A stretch of DNA of 64,000 nucleotides from Hyphomicrobium_B sp001006785 (GTDB lineage Bacteria > Pseudomonadota > Alphaproteobacteria > Rhizobiales > Hyphomicrobiaceae), in assembly GCF_001006785.1 (NCBI RefSeq), contig NZ_CDHO01000002.1, positions 62,001 through 126,000 of the forward strand. Reading direction: 5' to 3'. The position numbers were made by a program, and so were the translations under genes. Below are positions 19,714 to 30,866 of the stretch, in pieces; the first letter of the stretch is position 1; the number at the start of each line of letters is the position of its first letter. The notes beneath the pieces are model-generated. The model was not told the origin of the DNA. It worked only from the letters and a program-made list of their open reading frames with translations, and did not search any database.

Positions 19714-19853
19714 CATACGGCTGATAAGTGGGAAGCCGGGCGAGCGCAACGGCTGAGCCGAAGTTGCGGCTTATTGCGTGAGACTTAACCACACGGAACG
19801 CGCGGCCGGAACCTATCCGCCGGGGCCGGTGGCAACGCAAAAACAGCCGCCCG

Positions 19854-20507
19854 CTAGAATTTCTCGGCGATCGCGTCCTCGCGCTGGGGCGCCTTGGCGG
19901 GCGCGCTCGCGAGAATGGCCGGCACCACGTCCTCGATCCGGTCGACGACGTTGAAATGCACGTCGAGGCCGGGACGGATGAAGGTATCGCCCTTCATGTG
20001 CTCGAGCAGCTTCAGGAACGGGTCCCAGAAACCTTCGATGTTGGCGACGACGATCGGCTTCGTGTGCCGTCCGAGCTGCGACCAGGTCAGCTGCTCGACC
20101 AGTTCTTCAAGCGTGCCTATTCCGCCCGGCAGCGCCACGAACGCGTCGGCGCGATCGAACATCAGCTGTTTCCGCACGTGCATGCTCTCGACGACGATCA
20201 GCTCGTCGACATCCTTGAGCATCATTTCACGCGCGCCCAGAAAGTCGGGGATAATGCCGGTCACCTTGCCGCCGCCGCCGAGCGTCGCGCGCGCAACTTC
20301 GCCCATCAGGCCGAGGCTGCCGCCGCCGTACACGAGACGGAGGTTGTGATCGGCCAGCGCCTTCCCGAGCTTGCGCGCGGCGACGGCATAAGCCGGATTA
20401 AGACCCTTCCCGGAGCCGCAGTAGACGCAGACGCCTTGGATGGGAGAAGGCACAACGAGCTTTTTGGCGGCGGACGTATCCACCGCCGGCTTCAAAATTT
20501 CATTCAT
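19854..20507 (-). CDS. LOG-family nucleoside 5'-monophosphate phosphoribohydrolase-like protein
   Basis: A 217-aa Rossmann-fold protein of the LOG / lysine decarboxylase-like family (TIGR00730 type). It has VCVYCGSGKGLNPAY, VYGGGSLGLMGEVA, ESMHVRKQLMFDRADAFVALPGGIGTLEEL. The PGGxGTxxE motif marks enzymes that release free base from nucleotide monophosphates, as in cytokinin activation. An N-terminal 25-residue extension is variable. Starts at 20507 or 20528. Divergent from the LysM gene. Confidence 0.9.
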   Translation of the reverse strand: MNEILKPAVDTSAAKKLVVPSPIQGVCVYCGSGKGLNPAYAVAARKLGKALADHNLRLVYGGGSLGLMGEVARATLGGGGKVTGIIPDFLGAREMMLKDVDELIVVESMHVRKQLMFDRADAFVALPGGIGTLEELVEQLTWSQLGRHTKPIVVANIEGFWDPFLKLLEHMKGDTFIRPGLDVHFNVVDRIEDVVPAILASAPAKAPQREDAIAEKF

Positions 20508-20731
20508 TCGTATTCCGTTTTTTGTCATCGATGATCTTAATCTAAGAAGCCGGTGCCCCCGTCACCAGAGCATCGCGGCTCTTCAATGGAGGCATTTTCC
20601 GGGCGCGGCCGGATGTGCGGCGCAAATCCGGTGGTGGCCGATGAGGTACAGCGGCTCATACAATTCCAGACCCGTATTGGCTGCGAGCGCTGTGGTGTGC
20701 TTAGCTCATAATGGACTTACAAGGCGGTGTT

Positions 20732-22456
20732 ATGAAATCGGGGCAACCAGCCGTTTCTAAGAAGAAAACGGCCGACGCATTCGTGCGGGCGGGACGCCTT
20801 TCCATGACCGCATTGGTTGTGCTCCTGGCGCCATTACCCGCGAACGCGGCGCTCGTGCAAACGCAGCTTTTCAAGGACGACATCGCGACCGTCGGCGAGG
20901 TCGAGGTGGCTTGGATCGATCCTGCCGCCGCGGTCGTCGCCGATCCGGTCGTCCGCATGGCCGATGCCGCGTCCGGTGGCGTGACCGTCAAGTCGAACAC
21001 CGAGCCCATCCCGGAAACCACGCTCGCGCAAGCGACGCCGGCGGAGCCCGCCAAGCCTCAACCAACTGGAACCGCGAAGCCTCACGAGAGAGACACGCCG
21101 GTCGAAGGTCTGGGCTTTGCCGACCGCGTTCGCGATTGGCTCGCACGCGCCAACCGTGAATTCCAGACGACGATCGTCCCGCGACTGACGGTGCCCGGAA
21201 CCGGCGGGACGTCCGCCGAAAAGGATTCGATCGCCAGGAAATTGGACGAAGTGAAGGAGCAGGACGCGGAGGCGGTAGAGGCCGCGCGCCGCGCCAAGGA
21301 TGCGCTCATCGCCGAGCAGGCCCAACAAGTGGAAGACGCGCGTTTGGCGAAAGAGGAAGCGAAACGCGCCGAGGAGGCTCGCAAGGTCGAGGAAGCGAGA
21401 GCCGCCGCGGAAGCGAAGGAAGCCGACGACCTTCGGAAAGCCGTCGAAGAGGCGAAGCGCAAAGACGACGAGCGCAACGCTCTTGAAGCGGCCAAACACG
21501 CAGAAGACGACCGCAAGGCCGCCGAGGACGCGTCTCGGCGTGTCGAGGAAGCCCGCAAAGCCGACGAAGCAAGGCGGGCGGAGGAAGCGCGCAAGGTCGC
21601 GGAAGACGAAGCCAAACGCGCGGATGAGCAGCGTAAACGCGCCGAAGAGCAGCAGCGAGCCGACGACGCGAAACGGATCGAAGAAGCTCGCAAAGCCGAA
21701 GAGGCGCAGAAAGCCGCCGACGAGGCAAAGCGAGAGCAAGAGGCTCGCCAGGCCGCCGAAGACGCCAAGCGCGCCGAGCAGGAACGCGTGGCACGGGAAG
21801 CCGCGAAGCAGGCCGAGGAAGCGCGTCTGGCGGCCGAAGCCAAGCAGAAGCGCGAGCGGCTCGAAGCCGAAGCCGCACGCATCGATGCCGAGGAGCGCGC
21901 GGCCGAGTCCGAGCGCAAAGCCGCGGAAGCGAAGCGTCTCGATGACGAGAAAGCCAAACGCCTCGAAGACGAGCGCGCCGCTGCCAAGCTTGCCTCCGAG
22001 AAAGCCGAACAGGAACGTCAGCGCGCGGCGGCCCTCGAGGCCGAAACGAAAAAGCAGCAGTCGGCCGCCGCCGCGCCGCCGCAGACATCCGAAAACCGCA
22101 CCCCCGAAACGGGAACGCTGGCCGGGAAGTCCTCAGAGCCGTCGCCAGCCTCCGGAAGCAAGAAATCGCCCAAGACGAAGCCTGCGGAAAGCAAGGTTGC
22201 TTCGCGCAAGCTTGCGCGCGGGCCGGTCGTCAGACGCTGGATCAGGCGTGCGCCGCGCTGCCACCTGGCGGGACGCCGCGTCCGCACGCCGGGGCATTAC
22301 ACGATCGCGAGCGGCGACACGCTCTGGCGCATATCTCGGCGTCATTACCGCGTTGGCTGGCTTTACTGGCGGCTCTATCGGGCCAATCGCTCGATCATCC
22401 GCAATCCGGATCTGATTTATCCCTGCCAGCGCATTTTCATTCCGGCCCGCCGCTGA
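20732..22456 (+). CDS. TolA-like envelope protein with long Ala/Glu/Lys coiled coil and C-terminal LysM domain
   Basis: A 574-aa protein in three parts: an N-terminal hydrophobic segment (TALVVLLAPLPANAA, signal or anchor), a region from about 155 to 430 made almost wholly of EARKAEEARRAED-type heptads (a long charged helix as in TolA), and a basic C-terminal part with one LysM domain (HYTIASGDTLWRISRRHY ... NPDLIYPCQRIFIP). LysM binds peptidoglycan, so this likely spans the periplasm to the wall. The start at 20732 is chosen for AAGGCGG upstream; an ATG 7 codons earlier has none. It stands 35 bp ahead of the ABC exporter gene. Confidence 0.85.
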   Translation: MKSGQPAVSKKKTADAFVRAGRLSMTALVVLLAPLPANAALVQTQLFKDDIATVGEVEVAWIDPAAAVVADPVVRMADAASGGVTVKSNTEPIPETTLAQATPAEPAKPQPTGTAKPHERDTPVEGLGFADRVRDWLARANREFQTTIVPRLTVPGTGGTSAEKDSIARKLDEVKEQDAEAVEAARRAKDALIAEQAQQVEDARLAKEEAKRAEEARKVEEARAAAEAKEADDLRKAVEEAKRKDDERNALEAAKHAEDDRKAAEDASRRVEEARKADEARRAEEARKVAEDEAKRADEQRKRAEEQQRADDAKRIEEARKAEEAQKAADEAKREQEARQAAEDAKRAEQERVAREAAKQAEEARLAAEAKQKRERLEAEAARIDAEERAAESERKAAEAKRLDDEKAKRLEDERAAAKLASEKAEQERQRAAALEAETKKQQSAAAAPPQTSENRTPETGTLAGKSSEPSPASGSKKSPKTKPAESKVASRKLARGPVVRRWIRRAPRCHLAGRRVRTPGHYTIASGDTLWRISRRHYRVGWLYWRLYRANRSIIRNPDLIYPCQRIFIPARR

Positions 22457-22491
22457 TGGACATTTTTCCGCTCTGACCCTATTTCAACGCG

Positions 22492-24435
22492 ATGCAGCAA
22501 CGACAATCGAATGGCGCCGCAGGCCGCGGCATCTCTTTGGCTCGCCTGACGCCGACCGCTGAAACCATACGTATTCTACGGGCGCTCTGGCCGTATGTAT
22601 GGCCCCACAATCGGCCCGATCTGCAGCGCACGATCGTCGGATCGCTGGTGCTGATCGTCATCGCGAAGGCGGCGACGGTCGGTGTTCCGTTTACGTTGAA
22701 ATGGGCGACCGACGCGCTCGTCGCAGCGACCGGCGGACACGTTCCTGCGAACCAGACGATACCCTGGCTGATCGGCGCACCGATCCTGGCGTGCGTGTTC
22801 TACGGCGTTGCCCGCATCGTCATGTCCTTGCTGATGCAGGTGCGCGAAGGCATGTTCGCGCGCGTCGCGATGCATGCGGTGCGCACCCTCGCGCTCGCGA
22901 CCTTCGAGCACATGCACCGCCTGTCGCTGCGCTTTCATCTCGAGCGCAAGACGGGAGGATTGACGCGCGTGCTCGAGCGCGGCCGCGCCGGCATCGAGAA
23001 CATCAGCCGCATGGCGCTGATGACGCTGATCCCGACCATCGTCGAATTCCTGATGATCATCATCGTCTGCGCCTTCGAGTTCGATTGGCGCTTCATCGTG
23101 ACGATCGTGACGATGATCGTCTGCTATCTTTGGTTCACGGTTCACACGACCAACTGGCGGCTGAAGATCCGCCGCGTGATGAACGAAAGCGATACCGACG
23201 CCACGACCAAGTCCGTCGATAGCCTGCTGAACTACGAGACGGTGAAATACTTCGGTGCCGAGCAGCGCGAGGCCGCGCGCTACGACAAGTCGATGGCGCA
23301 GTACGAAAAGGCCAGCATCAAGACCTTTACGACTCTCGCGGTGCTGAACTCGGGCCAGGCGGTCATCTTCACCATCGCGCTGACGGTGTGCCTCGTCATG
23401 GCCGCCAACGACGTGCTCGCCGGCACTTCGACGGTCGGGCGCTTCGCGATGGTGAACCTGCTGATGCTGCAGCTGTTCATGCCGCTGAATTTCATGGGCA
23501 TGGTCTATCGCGAAATCCGCCAGGGACTGACCGACATCGAGCGCATGATGGAAGTGCTCGACCAGAATCCGGAAGTTGCCGATCGCGAAGGCGCTGGGCT
23601 TTTGAAAGTCGACGGCGGCACGATCCGTTTCGAGCACGTCGGCTTTTCCTACGATCCCGAGCGGCAGATCTTGAAAGACGTGTCGTTCGAGGTGCCGGCC
23701 GGAAAAATGGTTGCGATTGTCGGACCGTCGGGTGCGGGAAAATCGACGATCAGCCGTCTGCTGCTACGCTTCTACGACGTGACGAGCGGGCGGATCACCA
23801 TCGACGGCCAGGACATTCGCGACGTCACGCAGGCGTCGCTTCGCGCCGCGATGGGCGTCGTCCCTCAGGACACCGTGCTTTTCAACGACACGATTTTCTA
23901 CAACATCAAGTATGGCCGCCATGATGCGACGGACGACGAAGTCTTTGCCGCTGCGAAGATGGCGCAGATCGACGATTTCGTGAAAACGCTGCCCGACGGC
24001 TACGACACGATGGTGGGCGAGCGCGGGCTCAAGCTGTCGGGCGGCGAGAAGCAGCGCGTCGCCATTGCGCGAACGATTTTGAAAGCGCCCCCGATCCTCA
24101 TTCTCGACGAGGCGACCAGCGCTCTCGACAGCCATACCGAAAGAGAAATTCAGGACGCGCTGGATCGCGTGTCGAAAGACAGGACCGCGGTCGTTATCGC
24201 GCACCGGCTTTCGACGATCATACACGCCGACAATATTCTTGTGCTCGATGCGGGCCGCGTCGTCGAACAGGGCACGCATGCGGAACTTGTCACCCGGCGC
24301 GGACTTTATGCCGGACTGTGGGCGCGCCAGCGTCAGGCGGAAAAGGCGCGCGAAGAGCTTGCGCATGCTCTGGAGGAAGCCGGAGAGCCGCGTCGCGCCG
24401 ACGACGTTGCATTGCTCGAACCGGTGCGTTCGTAA
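22492..24435 (+). CDS. Atm1-type ABC exporter (permease and ATPase fused)
   Basis: A 647-aa half-transporter. Residues about 35-330 are the six-helix ABC membrane domain; 380-620 the nucleotide-binding domain with GPSGAGKST (Walker A), LSGGEKQRVAIAR (signature) and ILILDEATSALD (Walker B). The TM part has NYETVKYFGAEQREAARYD and LPLNFMGMVYREIRQGLTDIERM-like features of the Atm1/ABCB7/HMT1 subfamily, which export glutathione conjugates or polysulfides and help metal resistance and Fe-S maturation. A strong terminator follows at 24444. Confidence 0.93.
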   Translation: MQQRQSNGAAGRGISLARLTPTAETIRILRALWPYVWPHNRPDLQRTIVGSLVLIVIAKAATVGVPFTLKWATDALVAATGGHVPANQTIPWLIGAPILACVFYGVARIVMSLLMQVREGMFARVAMHAVRTLALATFEHMHRLSLRFHLERKTGGLTRVLERGRAGIENISRMALMTLIPTIVEFLMIIIVCAFEFDWRFIVTIVTMIVCYLWFTVHTTNWRLKIRRVMNESDTDATTKSVDSLLNYETVKYFGAEQREAARYDKSMAQYEKASIKTFTTLAVLNSGQAVIFTIALTVCLVMAANDVLAGTSTVGRFAMVNLLMLQLFMPLNFMGMVYREIRQGLTDIERMMEVLDQNPEVADREGAGLLKVDGGTIRFEHVGFSYDPERQILKDVSFEVPAGKMVAIVGPSGAGKSTISRLLLRFYDVTSGRITIDGQDIRDVTQASLRAAMGVVPQDTVLFNDTIFYNIKYGRHDATDDEVFAAAKMAQIDDFVKTLPDGYDTMVGERGLKLSGGEKQRVAIARTILKAPPILILDEATSALDSHTEREIQDALDRVSKDRTAVVIAHRLSTIIHADNILVLDAGRVVEQGTHAELVTRRGLYAGLWARQRQAEKAREELAHALEEAGEPRRADDVALLEPVRS

Positions 24436-24443
24436 AAAGAATA

Positions 24444-24483
24444 ACCCCGGGGAGAGGTCGGGAGAACCTGCCCCGGGGTCTTT
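24444..24483 (+). terminator. Rho-independent terminator
   Basis: A 9-bp perfect stem (ACCCCGGGG / CCCCGGGGT) around an 18-nt loop that can itself pair (AGGT/ACCT), ending in TCTTT. It sits 8 bp after the ABC exporter stop. Confidence 0.85.
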
Positions 24484-24546
24484 ACGAGCTCTGACTGGCC
24501 CCTTCCGGGAGGCAGGCGGCAGAACTCGAACTCGTCGCGCTGGGCG

Positions 24547-24999
24547 TTACTGGACGACCTTCGCGATTTCGCCGTCGAGGCGCTTTTTCGCGAGGCCCGT
24601 CGCCTTGTATTCTTTGATCTGGTCGAGGTTGACGGGCTTGCCGACCTGCACGAGCACGACCATGCCCATGCCGTAATGCGGCGCGCACTTCAGGACGTAG
24701 AGCCCTTCCTTTTCGGCGTTGAAAACGACTTCCTTGCTGAAGCCGCCCTTCACCGGCGTAACGCCTTCCGGCCATACCTCGCGCACGCTCTCGGCATTGT
24801 GGCTCTTGTCCGTCGGCACGAACTTGACCGTGTCGCCGACTTCGACTTTCACGAAACCGGGTTGGAAGGCCATGGTGTTTCCGGCATCGTCTTTGTTGCG
24901 CATTTCGACGACGTGCTCGGCCGCCGTCGCGAAGCGAGGCACGATGATCGCGGCCAGTGTGATGGACGTTGCAAACAGGATCTGGCGAGAGAGTTTCAA
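24547..24999 (-). CDS. Pseudoazurin
   Basis: A 150-aa exported type 1 copper protein. Signal peptide about residues 1-27 (ends FATAA); the mature domain binds copper through His67 (KSHNAES), Cys105, His108 and Met113 (LKCAPHYGMGM). Pseudoazurin carries electrons in the periplasm to copper nitrite reductase and nitrous oxide reductase, so it suggests denitrifying ability elsewhere in the genome. GGAGCG lies upstream of the ATG. I could not identify an FNR/NNR box in the promoter. Confidence 0.96.
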   Translation of the reverse strand: MKLSRQILFATSITLAAIIVPRFATAAEHVVEMRNKDDAGNTMAFQPGFVKVEVGDTVKFVPTDKSHNAESVREVWPEGVTPVKGGFSKEVVFNAEKEGLYVLKCAPHYGMGMVVLVQVGKPVNLDQIKEYKATGLAKKRLDGEIAKVVQ

Positions 25000-25235
25000 G
25001 GCACGCTCCTTGGTCGTTTCAATTATTTACTGAAAAAGTATAGAATTGGGAAGCGGGACCCTCAAGGCGGCGTTGCGAAGGTCAACAGCGGCTTAACGAA
25101 GCTGCTTGCGGTTCGCGTCGGAAATCATTGCAGCGGCGCCTGCCTCCGTTTGGAATAATTCTTTGGAATTGTTCCCAGGGCTATTCGGGCTGCTAGACTG
25201 CGGGCCTGATCCGATAACCGGCGAAGGCAGCGCGC

Positions 25236-25904
25236 TTGAATTCCGACAATCTCATTTCAATGGCGAAACAAGCAGGGCACGCCATCCGGCGAGCTTCCGT
25301 GATCGTCCTCTGGGTCTTGCGCGGTCTGCTGCGGACGGCGTGGTCGATCGTGCGCGGACCGATCATCGCCGCCCTGAACGTGATCGCCGCGCTGCTCGTC
25401 CTGTTCGAGGAATGGGGCTGGCGTCCGCTTTCGGCATTCATCGCCCGGCTCGCGAAATATGCGCCCATCGCGGCGGTCGAGCGCCTCATCGCGAACCTGC
25501 CGCCCTATGCGGCTTTGTTCGCCATCGCATTGCCGACTGTGCTGCTGGTGCCGTTGAAGTTCGTCGCCGTCTGGCTGCTGGCGAACCATCACTTTGCCTC
25601 CGCGACCATGCTTTTCGTCGGCGCCAAGCTGGCATCCACGGCGCTCATCGCCCGTGTCTTCATTCTGACGAAACCGGCCTTGATGCGCATCGGTTGGTTC
25701 GCACGCCTCTATGAATGGTTCGTGCCCTGGAAGGATGCGCTATTCGCCGAAATTCGCGCCTCGTGGGTCTGGCGCTACAGCCGGATGCTGAAGACGCGGA
25801 TCAAGCTGGAGGTCGCGCGCGCCTGGGGCCGAATGCAGCCCGGTCTTGCCGACACGTGGCGTCGCTGGACGGGTCTCGAGCTGCCGCGACTGCTGAGAAA
25901 ATGA
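25236..25904 (+). CDS. Membrane protein of unknown function
   Basis: A 214-222-aa protein with several hydrophobic stretches (RGPIIAALNVIAALLVLFEEWG, YAALFAIALPTVLLVPLKFVAVWLL, FASATMLFVGAKLASTALIARVFIL) and a basic C-terminal helix. Start is either TTG at 25236 (GAAGG upstream) or ATG at 25260. The pattern VLFEEWGWRPL is common in alphaproteobacterial proteins annotated only as hypothetical. No function offered. Confidence 0.75.
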   Translation: MNSDNLISMAKQAGHAIRRASVIVLWVLRGLLRTAWSIVRGPIIAALNVIAALLVLFEEWGWRPLSAFIARLAKYAPIAAVERLIANLPPYAALFAIALPTVLLVPLKFVAVWLLANHHFASATMLFVGAKLASTALIARVFILTKPALMRIGWFARLYEWFVPWKDALFAEIRASWVWRYSRMLKTRIKLEVARAWGRMQPGLADTWRRWTGLELPRLLRK

Positions 25905-26194
25905 GTCGGCGCTCGGGCCGCGGCTAGTTTACAAAAGTTCGCAAGAACCGGCCATTCTGTGCGCTATTCTTCGCAAAAAGCGCTTGCTGGCGATTACCAC
26001 GCGCGCGTCCTATTGCAGGCCAGCAACAGCATTCCCGAGGAAGTGTTACAGACGCCCCGTTGCCCCCAGTCTAATGTTGACGGGGAGCGTCAACTAATTG
26101 TTGTGTCCCTGAGCCGGGGTTTGCTGAGCCGTCGCCGCAGTCTCGTCGCCAGGCCATCGAGTGGGCATGGCTGCAGCGCATTGGGGGAATTGAA
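25905..26194. other. Intergenic region upstream of the porin gene
   Basis: 290 bp without a gene. It presumably holds the promoter of the OprB-like gene; nothing else stands out. Confidence 0.4.
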
Positions 26195-27463
26195 ATGAGG
26201 TCAATGGTCAAAGCCGGCGCGGTGTCGGCGATGGGACTTTTGTCGCTGGGGGCAGCTGCAGGAGCCTGGGCCGAAGATAAGCCCGTCACCGGGGTTCCCG
26301 AAGAATCGATCGCGGTCGGCTGGAACGATCCGGTGCGCGCGTCCTTCGCGCAGCGCGGCGTCCTGTACGGCGTGAACTACACCGGCGAATACTACAACGT
26401 GACGTCCGGCGGCGTGTCGCGCGGCTCGACGTACAACGGTTTGATCGAAACCTATGTCGACCTCGATCTGGAGAAAATGCTCGGCTGGAAGGGCGGCACC
26501 ATCCACGCCAACGCTTATTACGTCCACGGCATCGGCCCGACGACGAACACCGGCAGCATCTTCGCGGTCAGCAATCTCGAAGGCTTTGAGACCGTCCGCC
26601 TCGACGAGCTGTGGTTCGAGCAGGCGCTTCTCGACGACAAGTTGAAATTGAAGTTCGGTGCGATCGCAGCCGATACCGAATTCTTCGTCAGCGACACCGC
26701 CGGCGCGTTCTTGAACGGAACGTTCGGCTGGGCGGGCATTCTCGCGACCAACATGGTCCAGGGCGGCCCCGCATATCCGCTGACCGCGATGGGTGCTCGT
26801 GCACAGTTCGCTCCGACCGACAACCTGACGATCCTCGCCGGTATTTTCAACGGCAGCCCTGCGAACCCCTATGCGGACGATGCGCAGAAGAGCAACCGCC
26901 ACGGGACGGACTTCCGTTTCGGTGACGGCGCACTCCTGATCGTCGAAGGCGCATTCAGGTACGACATAGGCCTCGCCGGCACCGTCAAGGTTGGCGGCTG
27001 GCGCCAGTTCGATGCTCCGGACGGCATCTACCAGGACTTCAATACCGGAGCGACGGTCAATCAGGCATCTGGCCTCTATGCGATTGTCGATCAGCAGATC
27101 TGGAAAAACGGCGACGATCAGAGCGTGAGCATCTTCGGGCGCGTATCCGGCAGTCCGACGAGCCATAGCGTCATGGATATGTACTTCGACACCGGCATCG
27201 TGTTCAGCGGCTTCGTGCCTGGCCGCACGAAGGACGCCTTCGGCGCAGCTTTCGGCTGGGGTCAGATTTCGCCCGATCTCGTCAGGCTCGATCCCGCCGA
27301 TGGCCGCGCAACCTATGAGTCGGTGCTCGAACTCAACTATACGGCTCAGATCTGCGACGGCGTCACGCTGACGCCGGACTTCCAGTACTTCTGGAACCCG
27401 GGCGCAACGCAGGATGTCGGGCACGCAACGGTCATCGGCGCCCGCGCCAAGGTCAGCTACTAA
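26195..27463 (+). CDS. OprB-family carbohydrate-selective porin
   Basis: A 422-aa outer-membrane beta-barrel. It has a signal peptide ending GAWA-ED (about residue 26), then alternating barrel strands, with the OprB landmarks YTGEYYNVTSGGVSRGSTYNG, LDLEKMLGWKGGTIHANAYYVHG and FGAIAADTEFFVSDTAG, and a C-terminal strand ending ARAKVSY with the terminal aromatic residue needed for barrel assembly. It should allow uptake of sugars or small anions. GGGGGAAT precedes the ATG. Confidence 0.92.
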   Translation: MRSMVKAGAVSAMGLLSLGAAAGAWAEDKPVTGVPEESIAVGWNDPVRASFAQRGVLYGVNYTGEYYNVTSGGVSRGSTYNGLIETYVDLDLEKMLGWKGGTIHANAYYVHGIGPTTNTGSIFAVSNLEGFETVRLDELWFEQALLDDKLKLKFGAIAADTEFFVSDTAGAFLNGTFGWAGILATNMVQGGPAYPLTAMGARAQFAPTDNLTILAGIFNGSPANPYADDAQKSNRHGTDFRFGDGALLIVEGAFRYDIGLAGTVKVGGWRQFDAPDGIYQDFNTGATVNQASGLYAIVDQQIWKNGDDQSVSIFGRVSGSPTSHSVMDMYFDTGIVFSGFVPGRTKDAFGAAFGWGQISPDLVRLDPADGRATYESVLELNYTAQICDGVTLTPDFQYFWNPGATQDVGHATVIGARAKVSY

Positions 27464-27541
27464 GCTGGCTGGCCCGCGCGAGCGGATTTAAGGAGTTCGC
27501 CTTCTGGCGCCGCCGGTCCGGCTGCGCTAGGAGGCGTTTTC

Positions 27542-28474
27542 ATGAGTGAGCCTCAAGATACGCCTCCGCCGATCCTGATCGCCGGGCCGACCGCGAGCGG
27601 CAAGTCGGCGCTGGCGCTGGCGATCGCCGAGCACGTCGGCGGCGTCATCATCAATGCCGACAGCATGCAGGTCTATCGCGAGCTGCGCATCCTGACGGCG
27701 CGTCCATCGCCGGAAGAAGAAGCTCGCGTGCCGCACGCGCTTTATGGCTTCATCCCCGCCTCGGACGCCTATTCCGCAGGCCGTTTCGTTGCCGATGTCG
27801 CCGATGCGCTGGCCAGAGCGCGTCAGGCGGGACAGCGCCCAGTGATCGTCGGCGGCACGGGTCTCTATTTCAAAGCGCTGCTCGAAGGTCTGTCACCGAT
27901 CCCGAGTATCGATCCGGCGATCCGCGAGCACTGGCGGGCCGAGGCCGAGCGGCGCGGCGCGGCGGGCCTGCATCGCGAACTCGCGGCGCGCGACACACGC
28001 ATGGCCGACCGGCTCGCGCCGGGCGATACGCAGCGCATCGTGCGGGCGCTCGAGGTGATCGAGCAGACAGGCCAGTCGCTGGCCGACTGGCAGCAGATTC
28101 CGGGCGTTCCCGTGGTCGACGCTGCGGACTCCATCCGCTTTCTCGTGACGCTCGACCGCGAAGACCTCCACGCCCGCGCCGATGCCCGTTTCGATCGCAT
28201 GATCGGCTCCGGCGCCCTGGACGAGGCACGAGACATGGAGGCTCTGCAACTCGATCCCGACCTGCCTGCGATGCGCGCCATTGGCGTACGTCCGCTTCTG
28301 GACGTCGTGCGCGGCCAAAGCTCCATCGAAGCCGCTGCCGACGCGGCGAAGGCCGAAACGCGGCAATACATCAAACGGCAGGAAACGTGGTCGCGTCGAA
28401 ATATGATTTCGTGGAAACACGTAAATGCGAAATGTATGGAACGTATTGACCGCGATATTTTCGCATTTATTTAG
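27542..28474 (+). CDS. miaA: tRNA dimethylallyltransferase MiaA
   Basis: A 310-aa enzyme that adds a dimethylallyl group to A37 of tRNAs reading UNN codons. Motifs: ILIAGPTASGKSALA (P-loop), VIINADSMQVYRELRILTARPS, VIVGGTGLYFKALLEGL and the C-terminal AMRAIGVRPLLDVV and QYIKRQETWSR. GGAGGCG lies 6-12 nt upstream of the ATG. Located 94 bp before ilvI; a separate promoter for ilvI is possible in that gap. Confidence 0.97.
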   Translation: MSEPQDTPPPILIAGPTASGKSALALAIAEHVGGVIINADSMQVYRELRILTARPSPEEEARVPHALYGFIPASDAYSAGRFVADVADALARARQAGQRPVIVGGTGLYFKALLEGLSPIPSIDPAIREHWRAEAERRGAAGLHRELAARDTRMADRLAPGDTQRIVRALEVIEQTGQSLADWQQIPGVPVVDAADSIRFLVTLDREDLHARADARFDRMIGSGALDEARDMEALQLDPDLPAMRAIGVRPLLDVVRGQSSIEAAADAAKAETRQYIKRQETWSRRNMISWKHVNAKCMERIDRDIFAFI

Positions 28475-28567
28475 TGTTGACGTTGACCAAATAGACTCTT
28501 TTGCCTACGTTCCACACCTTTCCAAGGCTTCGAAAAAGCCAGCCGAGCCGATCCAGGAGTTCGCCAC

Positions 28568-30330
<1,763 letters not shown>

Positions 30331-30334
<4 letters not shown>

Positions 30335-30864
30335 GACACATCAAAACACGCAGTGGTCTCTGGGGCTTTCTCATTGCGCTCGCATTGGGTGCGACGGCAG
30401 TTGCTCCGGCGCCTGCGTTCGCCAAGGAGTCGTGGGACCGCGTCGCCAACATCAAGGACTCGGCGAAGCGTCTTGCCGAGCTGCATAAGCGCGAAGGTTC
30501 GCAGGGCGTCCTGAAGTTTCTCGACGCCTGCTACCGCACCCAGATGCTGTCGAGCAACTATACCCCCGGCCTCGAGTCCTGCATGGCGCAGGATTACATG
30601 CACTCGCAGGTGCTGGCGCGCATCTATGCGCGAATTCCGCAAGCCGAGCGCGTGCGCATGGGCGTCCCGGCGCCCGAAGACATTGCCAACTCCATGGGAC
30701 AGCGGTTCGTCGCCGCGTTCAAGCAATACAAGATATCGGTCAAGGAAGCCGACGCTTTCAGAAAGCTCGTCGATAAAAACGGCATGCCGATCTTCATCAA
30801 ATCCGCGTTTCCGCCGAACACGCCTGGCGATGCGGGCAGCGACGGCGCTCAGGGCGGGCGCTGA
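30331..30864 (+). CDS. Secreted protein of unknown function coupled to ilvI
   Basis: A 177-aa protein with a signal peptide (LIALALGATAVAPAPAFA, cleavage near residue 32), beginning at a GTG that overlaps the ilvI stop by four bases. The mature part is helical with two cysteines (DACYRT, ESCMAQ) and a disordered Gly/Asp tail. I do not recognise a family. It is within the ilvI-ilvH transcript but its exported nature argues against a role in the enzyme. Confidence 0.75.
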
Positions 30865-30866
30865 CC

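Noticed and set aside
24547..25235. FNR/NNR box upstream of pseudoazurin
   Set aside because: I searched the upstream region by eye for TTGAT-N4-ATCAA and found no acceptable match.
26201..27424. 407-codon minus-strand frame across the porin gene
   Set aside because: Antisense shadow; the plus strand encodes a clear OprB porin.
28475..28567. Attenuator or T-box ahead of ilvI
   Set aside because: The gap is only 93 bp and has no leader peptide with Val/Leu/Ile runs or terminator.
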